From positions 1 to 6,996 of the forward strand of contig CAMHCL010000083.1 of assembly GCA_946183625.1 (NCBI GenBank): a DNA stretch of 6,996 nt, in the 5' to 3' direction. Position 1 is the stretch's first letter; each line of letters begins with the position of its first letter. The DNA comes from an uncultured Lachnospiraceae bacterium. Its GTDB lineage: Bacteria > Bacillota > Clostridia > Lachnospirales > Lachnospiraceae. Below the pieces are notes generated by a model that was given only the letters and a program-made list of their open reading frames with translations, did not search any database and was not told the DNA's origin. The translations under genes and the position numbers were made by a program. Positions 1-5,642 of this stretch are shown in pieces.

Positions 1-1548
1 ACTCTTTCGGGCAGAACCTCAGACAGAAAAGTATTCTATCTATATGACAGTGAACTGTGCTACAACATGAAGGCTGAAGAATGGAACTTCATATGTGAAG
101 TGGCCAGGGATGTTCGGGCGGATGTATATATTCCTATGTATCCTCTGGCACCAGAGGCGGACTGCCAGGATACATTTGACTATCTGCTTCCGGTGTATTC
201 TAAATATATGTCGGGAATAAAGTCGGACCAGTTGATCATGTTTGGCAGTGGTGCAGGTGCACTTATGGCGCTTTCTCTTACACTTCAGATATGGAAGGAA
301 GGATTATACAGTCCATCTAAGCTGGTGCTTCTCTCGCCGGTTCTGGATACAGAGTTTTTCGATGAGAAGATTGAAGAACGCATGAGACAGATCCATGTGG
401 AGAATAAGAAGATACAGGATTATCTTGTGTCCAGCAAAGGATTTATAAATAAGTACTGGGTTAAGAATTATGCAGGCAGGACTGAATTCACCAGTCCTAT
501 ATATGCTGATCTGACAGATATAGAGAGTGAAGTGCTGGTCGTATCCGGTACGAAGGACGTATATAATACCACCGCCCGTGATTTTGTAAATAAGATATTT
601 AATACCGGAAAGCAGGTTAAGTTTTTCGAGTATAAGGATATGAAGAGGAACTTCTATCTGAATCAGAAGCTTGAAAGTACCGCTCATATGAGGCTAGTCA
701 TGAAGGATGTGCTGACAGATTCCAGAGATGCTATACTTAATCAGTATCTGTATGAGGTTAAGCAGAGGAGTCAGTGGTCCAAGAAGTTCCCGGAGATATT
801 TAAGGATGATCATGCACTTAAATATGTGGTTAATCATAAGATCTCCTATCAGAAATACAAGAAACAGAGTGATATGTATAATCTGATGGCTTGCTCGACT
901 ATGAGTTCTTTTGACCGGGAAGTGAAACGCTTCCTGATGGAGTATCCGAATGGTACTGTGGTGTACCTGGGATGCAGTCTGGACACCATGTTTGAGAGAG
1001 TAGATAACGGAAGAGTTTTATGGTATAATCTCGACAGTCCGGGCCGAATGGCCGTAAGAACCATGTATACAACCTGCAACGATCGGGAGAAGATCATAGA
1101 CAGATCGGTTGAGGATATGACATGGGTAGAAGATCTGGAATGTGAAGCTGACAACGGACTTCTGTTTGTATTCAGAAATGTATTCTCTTATATGACAAAA
1201 AAAGAGGTTACAGAGTATGTCAAAATGTTGTATAGTAGATTTCGTGGGTCAAATATAATCTTTGATGTTTCCAACATGTGGGACATGATGTATGTTAATG
1301 GATTTTCCAGAAGGAATAATTCAGAGTACAGAAAGAGAAGATTTTATATGAATGAACCTGAGACAGAGGTTGAGATATGGAACCCTGCATTCAATGTTAT
1401 AAGGGTTACTTCTGTTCTTGAGGATGTAAGACCTCAGAAGGACTGGTCAAATAAGCTGAAGATAATGTATAGGATTGGCCGTCATCTTGAGAATCGTAAG
1501 TTAGTTCATGTACGTCTTGGTTTCGAGAAGTACAAGACTATAAAATGA
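1..1548 (+). CDS. Degenerate alpha/beta-hydrolase (HSL-type) fused to LCM-family SAM methyltransferase, 5'-partial
   Basis: The frame is open from base 1. The first in-window ATG (67) is internal: codons 34-51 encode FYLYDS, which aligns with the HGG oxyanion strand of HSL-type esterases, so the true start is off the left edge. Numbering from that ATG, the hydrolase half (about 1-215) shows YPLAPE (25-30), a nucleophile-elbow-like GSGAG (60-64), KLVLLSPVLD (85-94), GTKD (161-164) and DMKRNF (191-196). Compared with HSL enzymes, the nucleophile Ser appears replaced by Gly62, the His by Arg194 and HGG by YDS; Asp164 is kept. A linker (about 215-275) leads to a leucine carboxyl methyltransferase-like domain (about 280-480) with the SAM-binding loop YLGCSLDT (300-307), acidic Asp323 in WYNLDSP, and LLFVFRNVFSYMTKKEV (365-381). 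The hydrolase half is therefore probably non-catalytic and the methyltransferase may be active; the substrate is unknown. It ends 47 bases before iorA with no clear terminator, so read-through into iorAB is possible. Domain calls are fairly sure, function is not. Confidence 0.8.
   Translation, partial: TLSGRTSDRKVFYLYDSELCYNMKAEEWNFICEVARDVRADVYIPMYPLAPEADCQDTFDYLLPVYSKYMSGIKSDQLIMFGSGAGALMALSLTLQIWKEGLYSPSKLVLLSPVLDTEFFDEKIEERMRQIHVENKKIQDYLVSSKGFINKYWVKNYAGRTEFTSPIYADLTDIESEVLVVSGTKDVYNTTARDFVNKIFNTGKQVKFFEYKDMKRNFYLNQKLESTAHMRLVMKDVLTDSRDAILNQYLYEVKQRSQWSKKFPEIFKDDHALKYVVNHKISYQKYKKQSDMYNLMACSTMSSFDREVKRFLMEYPNGTVVYLGCSLDTMFERVDNGRVLWYNLDSPGRMAVRTMYTTCNDREKIIDRSVEDMTWVEDLECEADNGLLFVFRNVFSYMTKKEVTEYVKMLYSRFRGSNIIFDVSNMWDMMYVNGFSRRNNSEYRKRRFYMNEPETEVEIWNPAFNVIRVTSVLEDVRPQKDWSNKLKIMYRIGRHLENRKLVHVRLGFEKYKTIK
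1516..1544 (+). promoter_or_regulatory. Weak candidate promoter for iorAB
   Basis: TATAAA at 1539-1544 resembles a -10 box, with TTGGTT at 1517-1522 as a poor -35 at 16-base spacing. It lies inside the last codons of the methyltransferase gene and would start transcription near 1551, about 45 bases before the iorA start. The -35 matches only TTG, so this is a low-confidence suggestion; iorAB could instead be read from a promoter upstream of the window. Confidence 0.25.
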
Positions 1549-1580
1549 CGTAAGAGTCATAAATTTTCATATGAATGTGA

Positions 1581-1587
1581 AAAGGAG
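1581..1587 (+). promoter_or_regulatory. Strong RBS that selects the TTG start of iorA
   Basis: AAAGGAG is a seven-base match to the 16S anti-Shine-Dalgarno end. It lies 8 bases before the TTG at 1596, which is optimal, and only 3 bases before an out-of-frame ATG at 1591, which is too close. The conserved IorA N-terminus is in the TTG frame and the first in-frame ATG would delete conserved sequence, so TTG is taken as the start. Confidence 0.8.
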
Positions 1588-1595
1588 TAAATGTT

Positions 1596-3365
1596 TTGGA
1601 AAAGAAGATCTTGTTAGGAAACGAAGCTATAGCTCGTGGTGCATGGGAAGCCGGAGTTAAGGTTTCATCCGCTTATCCTGGTACTCCAAGTACTGAGATG
1701 AGTGAAAATCTGGTTAAGTATGAAGGGGTATATGCTGAATGGGCACCAAATGAAAAGGTTGCAGCAGAGGTTGCTATGGGCGCATCTATCGCAGGAGTAA
1801 GAGCTATGTGCGCTATGAAATGTGTCGGACTCAATGTTGCTTCAGATCCGCTCTATACAGCATCTTATATTGGAGCAAAGGGAGGTCTTGTTTACTTAGT
1901 AGCAGACGATCCTGGACTTTACAGTTCACAGAATGAGCAGGATACAAGAAGAATCGCTATATCTTCACATGTTCCTGTACTGGAGCCATCTGATTCAGAG
2001 GAGGCCAGAGTATTCACAAAGAAAGCATTTGATATTTCAGAAGAGTATGATACTCCTGTTATCATCAGAACTACTACACGTATTGCACATTCTCAGGGTG
2101 TTGTAAATCTTGAAGACAGAACAGAGGTTAGCGACAAGGAATATGTAAGAGACCCTGCAAAGAACGTAATGGTTCCTGCAAATGCTATGAAGCGCCATAA
2201 GTTCGTTATTCAGCGTGATGCTAAGCTTGCTGCAGACGGCGCTACAGAGAAGTTTGCTGATATTAATAAGGTTACATATAGTGATTCAACTACAGAGATA
2301 GATGGAAAGGCTGTTAAGGTTGGTTTCATAACAAGTGGTATCCCATATCAGTATGTTATGGAAGTATTTCCGGAAGCAAGCGTTCTTAAGCTTGGTATGG
2401 TAAATCCTCTTCCAAAGGCACTTATAGAAGAGTTTGCTTCAAAGGTTGATAAGCTTTATATCATAGAAGAACTTGAGCCTGTTATTGAGGAACAGGTTCG
2501 TGCATGGGGAATTGAATGCACAGGTAAAGATATATTCCCACTTGATGGAGAGTATAGTGCAAATATGCTTCGCGAGAAGATATTAGGTCAGAATCTGGAT
2601 CTGGCAGCACCTGCAGAGGTGCCTGTACGTCCACCTATCCTCTGTCCTGGATGTCCTCACAGAGCTACATACAGTGTCCTTAAGAAGCTGAAGATTCATG
2701 CAAGCGGTGATATCGGATGTTATACACTTGGTGTTGCAGCTCCACTTTCAGTTGTAGATACAACACTTTGCATGGGTGGTTCCATCTCAATGCTTCACGG
2801 TATGGAGAAGGGTAAAGGCAAGGACTGGGTTAAGAACTGGGTTGCAGTTATCGGTGATTCAACATTTTTACATACAGGCGTTAATTCACTGATGAACATG
2901 GTTTATAACCAGGCAACAGGAACAGTTATAATCCTTGATAATTCTACAACAGGTATGACAGGTCATCAGGATCATCCTGCTACAGGTAAAATGTTAAATG
3001 GCGAGACAACACTTGCTATCGACCTTGTAAAGCTCTGCGAAGGTATGGGCATCAAGAATGTAAAGGTTGTAGATGCATTTGACCTTAAGAAACTGGAAGA
3101 AACAATTAAGGAAGAAGTTGCAAGAGACGAACTGTCAGTTATCATTTCACAGTCACCATGTGCACTCCTTAAGACATATCAGCCAAAGGGCAAGTGCTAT
3201 GTTGATACAGAGAAATGTATGAAGTGTGGACAGTGTCTCGTACCTGGATGTCCTGCAATCAAGAAGGACAAAGAGACAGGCTTCTCCGTAATAGATGAGA
3301 CAATGTGTAATGGATGTGGACTGTGCCAGCAGCTCTGCCCATTCGATGCCATTCAGTTGAGATAA
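1596..3365 (+). CDS. iorA: Indolepyruvate:ferredoxin oxidoreductase, alpha subunit
   Basis: This is the large, thiamine-diphosphate- and iron-sulfur-binding subunit of cytoplasmic IOR. The enzyme oxidatively decarboxylates aryl-pyruvates to aryl-acetyl-CoA with reduction of ferredoxin, and can run as a reductive carboxylase. The 589 residues match the family in length. Visible in order are AYPGTPSTEM (26-35) and EWAPNEKVA (48-56) of the pyrimidine-binding domain, CPGCPHR (350-356), the TPP/Mg motif GDST (420-423) continuing to DNSTTGMTGHQDHP (448-461), and a C-terminal ferredoxin-like domain with two 4Fe-4S motifs: CX2CX2CX4C at 541-552 and CX2CX2CX3C at 571-581. No key residue is missing. 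Translation starts at TTG with a strong RBS. iorB follows after 39 bases with its own RBS and no terminator between, so the two are co-transcribed. The exact 2-oxoacid preference within the aryl-pyruvate group cannot be read from sequence. Confidence 0.95.
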   Translation: MEKKILLGNEAIARGAWEAGVKVSSAYPGTPSTEMSENLVKYEGVYAEWAPNEKVAAEVAMGASIAGVRAMCAMKCVGLNVASDPLYTASYIGAKGGLVYLVADDPGLYSSQNEQDTRRIAISSHVPVLEPSDSEEARVFTKKAFDISEEYDTPVIIRTTTRIAHSQGVVNLEDRTEVSDKEYVRDPAKNVMVPANAMKRHKFVIQRDAKLAADGATEKFADINKVTYSDSTTEIDGKAVKVGFITSGIPYQYVMEVFPEASVLKLGMVNPLPKALIEEFASKVDKLYIIEELEPVIEEQVRAWGIECTGKDIFPLDGEYSANMLREKILGQNLDLAAPAEVPVRPPILCPGCPHRATYSVLKKLKIHASGDIGCYTLGVAAPLSVVDTTLCMGGSISMLHGMEKGKGKDWVKNWVAVIGDSTFLHTGVNSLMNMVYNQATGTVIILDNSTTGMTGHQDHPATGKMLNGETTLAIDLVKLCEGMGIKNVKVVDAFDLKKLEETIKEEVARDELSVIISQSPCALLKTYQPKGKCYVDTEKCMKCGQCLVPGCPAIKKDKETGFSVIDETMCNGCGLCQQLCPFDAIQLR

Positions 3366-3404
3366 TACCTGAAACGTAAATTTATATAGTAGGAGAATAA
3401 GAAA

Positions 3405-3992
3405 ATGTCAGTTACAAATATAATGATAGTCGGCGTAGGTGGTCAGGGAACTCTGCTCACAAGCCGTATACTTGGTGGACTCGCTGAAACAGCAGGCTAC
3501 GATGTTAAGTTATCAGAGGTACACGGAATGGCTCAGCGTGGAGGATCCGTTGTAACCTATGTAAGATATGCTACAGATGGTGAAGCAGTTACAGAACCTA
3601 TAGTTGAAGAAGGCTGTGCTGACGTACTTATAGCATTTGAGAGACTCGAAGCACTTAGATATGCACACTTCCTTAAGAAGGATGGAGCTCTCATTGTAAA
3701 CGACCAGAGGATCGACCCTATGCCAGTAATCACAGGAGCAGCAGAGTATCCTGAAGGAATCCTGGAAGGACTTCGTGAGAAGTACAGAGTATTCTCAATC
3801 GATGCTATGGCAAAGGCTGAAGAACTTGGTAACACACGTGTCTTCAACACCATAGTTCTGGGAATGGCTGCACGTCATATGAGCTACAGCAAAGAGCAGT
3901 GGATTGATGTTATCAAGTCCAAGGTTCCACCTAAGACTGTGGATATCAACCTTGCAGGCTTTGAGGTGGGTTATAACTCAGTAGAAAAATGA
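3405..3992 (+). CDS. iorB: Indolepyruvate:ferredoxin oxidoreductase, beta subunit
   Basis: This is the small (gamma-domain type) subunit that partners IorA in the heteromeric oxidoreductase. The 195 residues are the usual length for the stand-alone beta subunit. The N-terminus carries the family glycine motif GVGGQGTLLTSRIL (10-23), followed by EVHGMAQRGGSV (38-49), both hallmarks of the POR/KOR gamma domain. The ATG at 3405 is preceded by TAGGAG (3390-3395) at 9-base spacing. It lies 39 bases after iorA, and a hairpin with a T-rich tail begins 8 bases after its stop codon, so iorAB ends as a unit here. Substrate choice is set mainly by the whole complex; the iorB name rests on pairing with a typical iorA. 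Confidence 0.94.
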   Translation: MSVTNIMIVGVGGQGTLLTSRILGGLAETAGYDVKLSEVHGMAQRGGSVVTYVRYATDGEAVTEPIVEEGCADVLIAFERLEALRYAHFLKKDGALIVNDQRIDPMPVITGAAEYPEGILEGLREKYRVFSIDAMAKAEELGNTRVFNTIVLGMAARHMSYSKEQWIDVIKSKVPPKTVDINLAGFEVGYNSVEK

Positions 3993-3999
3993 CACATTT

Positions 4000-4027
4000 A
4001 GAGCAGGCTTATGGCCTGCTCTGTTTT
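4000..4027 (+). terminator. Rho-independent terminator after iorB
   Basis: AGAGCAGGC (4000-4008) and GCCTGCTCT (4014-4022) form a perfect 9-bp GC-rich stem with a 5-base loop, TTATG, followed by GTTTT (4023-4027). It starts 8 bases after the iorB stop and separates the iorAB transcript from the symporter gene. Confidence 0.88.
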
Positions 4028-4037
4028 AATCATAATC

Positions 4038-4066
4038 GTCAACCTAAACAAACTTACAAGGTTGAC
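4038..4066. promoter_or_regulatory. Candidate operator: 8-bp inverted repeat over the symporter -35 box
   Basis: GTCAACCT (4038-4045) and AGGTTGAC (4059-4066) are perfect reverse complements separated by 13 bases, giving a centre-to-centre spacing of 21 bases, about two helical turns. The right arm contains five of the six bases of the TTGACA -35 box. A dimeric repressor bound here would block RNA polymerase. The symmetry is directly visible; the regulator and its family are unknown, and no regulator gene is present in the window. Confidence 0.55.
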
Positions 4067-4090
4067 ATTTCTTTTGCATAGTGTTATATT
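4062..4090 (+). promoter_or_regulatory. Near-consensus sigma-A promoter of the symporter gene
   Basis: TTGACA (4062-4067, perfect -35) and TATATT (4085-4090, five of six for -10) are separated by exactly 17 bases. Transcription would start near 4097, leaving a leader of about 28 bases that contains the RBS GAGGA (4114-4118), 6 bases before the ATG. A promoter this strong in a position overlapped by an inverted repeat suggests control by repression. Confidence 0.85.
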
Positions 4091-4124
4091 AATTCCTGAC
4101 TTATTGAAGGATCGAGGACTATAG

Positions 4125-5513
4125 ATGAACTCTGTATTTATCGTGGCATTAGCTGCATATCTCATTGTATTTTTGGTGATCGGTATTCTTGACATGAGGA
4201 AGACCGAGTCTTTTGAAGATTACGCAGTGGCTGGCAGAAGACAGGGAACTTTTGCAGTAAGCATGACACTTCTTGCAACTGTGGTAGGTGCATCAACCAC
4301 CATAGGCATTGTTGATACAGTTTACAGTATAGGTTTTCCGGGTATCTGGTGGCTCCTTTTTGGTTCAATCGGACTTATTGCGCAGTCCTTCGTAATATCC
4401 GAGAAGGTGAGAGATACAGGCGCAGCTACGCTTCCTGAACTGGCTGGCATGACGGTTGGAAAGGCTGCAGAGTTCATCATAGCTTTGGTCATTGTCATAT
4501 CCTGGATAGGCGTAATCGCCGGTCAGATGGTTGCAATGAACGGCATTATAGCTCTGGCTATCGGTAGAAACAGTCTTTTCATTCAGATCTTTATATCCCT
4601 TTTTATAATCATATACACAATGACAGGTGGTCAGACATCCGTCGTTAAGACAGATAAGATCCAGTTTGTGATAATAATCCTGGGCATTGCAATCTGTTTT
4701 ATATATCTATTCTTCGTTAAGGGTGGAAATACAGTAGATATTGTTCGTGGAATTGAGCTTCTGAATAAGGATTATCGTCCAGTGAACCTCTTTAACCAGC
4801 TTTTCATAATAGGTGGAGTTTACTTCCTGGGACCGGATATCATGTCCAGAAACTTCCTTTCAAAGGACTCAAAAACTGCGAAGAAATCCGCACTTATATC
4901 TGGTATCTGTCTTGCGGCATTTTCGCTGATCATAACTCTGATAGGCATGTGGATTAGGTCAAATGTACTGCCGGAGGAGTTTGCGGGCAGCAAAGCCCTT
5001 CTGTATGTAATCGGAATAATGCCGAAGGTTCCTGCCGTTATTCTTATATTCGGCCTATTATCAGCAATCATTTCATCAACAGATACTTGTCTTATAAATG
5101 CATCTGTTATTCTTTCCAAGGATATACTGGGAAAGAACAGTCTGGTTATATCAAGGATAGCTGTTGCATGTATCGGAATTGTTGCAATGGTACTTGCTAT
5201 CATGGGAAGTGGTGACATTCTGAATCTGCTTACAGGTGCATATTCTATATATACTCCGGGAGTTATATTCCCACTGTTCATAGCAGTTCTATGCTATAAA
5301 AAGAAGAACATAAATGTTGGAATATGGGTAACTGCTGTTGTTACAGGCGGTCTTTTCGGCATTGCCGGAACATATTTTGGCGGACTGATGTTGAAGGTAG
5401 GAGTTCCTCAGGGACTTATGACTTACCTTCCTCTCATAGGTATGTTTGTATCACTTGTTCTTTCTATGTTATCAATCAGATCATCCCAGAAAGAGAACAT
5501 TTCACAGGAATAA
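4125..5513 (+). CDS. Sodium:solute symporter (SSS family), substrate unknown
   Basis: This is an integral membrane transporter that would couple Na+ entry to solute uptake across the cytoplasmic membrane. The 462 residues are almost wholly hydrophobic segments, about 12-13 predicted helices by eye, starting with one at 4-23. Family signatures are EDYAVAGRR (31-39), ATVVGASTTIGIVDTVYSIG (51-70, the unwound TM1-like region), TGGQTSVVKTDKIQFVII (167-184, with Asp177 and Gln180) and LLSAIISSTDTCLINASVIL (311-330). Ser317/Ser318 in the last motif match the Na2-site hydroxyl pair of PutP/vSGLT-type proteins by position. The length is slightly short for PutP-like members but nothing looks truncated. 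The start is supported by GAGGA 6 bases upstream. It has its own promoter and a possible operator. Known SSS substrates include proline, pantothenate, acetate and other carboxylates; the neighbouring acyl-CoA ligase makes an organic acid plausible, but that is inference. Confidence 0.92.
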   Translation: MNSVFIVALAAYLIVFLVIGILDMRKTESFEDYAVAGRRQGTFAVSMTLLATVVGASTTIGIVDTVYSIGFPGIWWLLFGSIGLIAQSFVISEKVRDTGAATLPELAGMTVGKAAEFIIALVIVISWIGVIAGQMVAMNGIIALAIGRNSLFIQIFISLFIIIYTMTGGQTSVVKTDKIQFVIIILGIAICFIYLFFVKGGNTVDIVRGIELLNKDYRPVNLFNQLFIIGGVYFLGPDIMSRNFLSKDSKTAKKSALISGICLAAFSLIITLIGMWIRSNVLPEEFAGSKALLYVIGIMPKVPAVILIFGLLSAIISSTDTCLINASVILSKDILGKNSLVISRIAVACIGIVAMVLAIMGSGDILNLLTGAYSIYTPGVIFPLFIAVLCYKKKNINVGIWVTAVVTGGLFGIAGTYFGGLMLKVGVPQGLMTYLPLIGMFVSLVLSMLSIRSSQKENISQE

Positions 5514-5540
5514 TATCGAAAGTTTACCGCATTAAAGTGA

Positions 5541-5572
5541 TAACGCATTGACGCGGCGGCTTTTTTGCGTTA
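5541..5572. promoter_or_regulatory. Inverted repeat TAACGCA/TGCGTTA framing the ligase promoter
   Basis: TAACGCA (5541-5547) and TGCGTTA (5566-5572) are perfect 7-bp arms around 18 bases. The left arm abuts a -35-like TTGACG and the right arm runs into the -10-like TACCAT. It may be a regulator site. As RNA it could also fold, but its T6 run lies mostly in the loop, so it is not a textbook terminator for the symporter transcript, and no better terminator is visible in this gap. Confidence 0.4.
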
Positions 5573-5576
5573 CCAT
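5548..5576 (+). promoter_or_regulatory. Candidate promoter of the acyl-CoA ligase gene
   Basis: TTGACG (5548-5553, five of six) and TACCAT (5571-5576, four of six) stand 17 bases apart, predicting a start near 5583 and a leader of about 60 bases. The -10 is weak, which fits a regulated promoter. TAGAAT at 5599-5604 is a better -10 but has no -35 at a proper distance. Confidence 0.45.
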
Positions 5577-5583
5577 AGATGTA

Positions 5584-5601
5584 CTGTGGCGTATGCCATA
5601 G
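5584..5601 (+). other. Small stem-loop in the ligase leader
   Basis: CTGTGGC (5584-5590) and GCCATAG (5595-5601) can pair over 7 bp with one G-U wobble around a GTAT loop. If the promoter above is right, this hairpin would sit at the very 5' end of the mRNA, where such structures can slow decay. As DNA it is a near-palindrome, and CCATAG also occurs once more at 5573-5578, so a protein-binding site is an alternative. Confidence 0.4.
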
Positions 5602-5642
5602 AATAATGCACTACGATATTGACTATTGGGAGGACATTTATA

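Noticed and set aside
67..69. ATG at 67 as the true start of the first gene
   Set aside because: The same frame is open to base 1, codons before it match the oxyanion-strand region of the hydrolase fold, and no RBS precedes it.
304..1154. Two antisense open frames of 127 and 101 codons inside the methyltransferase-fusion gene
   Set aside because: They have no RBS or recognisable domain, and the + strand frame encodes clear family motifs across the same bases.
1545..1560. ATGAC-6-GTCAT inverted repeat overlapping the methyltransferase stop, as a terminator
   Set aside because: The stem is only 5 bp, AT-rich, and is followed by AAATTTT rather than a T run, so it is too weak to call.
4820..5281. 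153-codon antisense open frame within the symporter gene
   Set aside because: It is a shadow of the membrane-protein reading frame and shows no domain or start signal of its own.
5324..5551. 75-codon + strand frame overlapping the end of the symporter gene and the gap after it
   Set aside because: It mostly overlaps symporter codons, is unusually rich in Cys and Arg, and has no convincing RBS.
5527..5566. Terminator using CCGC (5527-5530) and GCGG before the T6 run at 5561-5566
   Set aside because: Only 4 bp pair across a loop of more than 20 bases, and the pairing does not extend inward or outward.
5618..5623. ATTGAC as a -35 box just upstream of the ligase
   Set aside because: A matching -10 would fall on or past the start codon, beyond the RBS, so it cannot drive the annotated gene.
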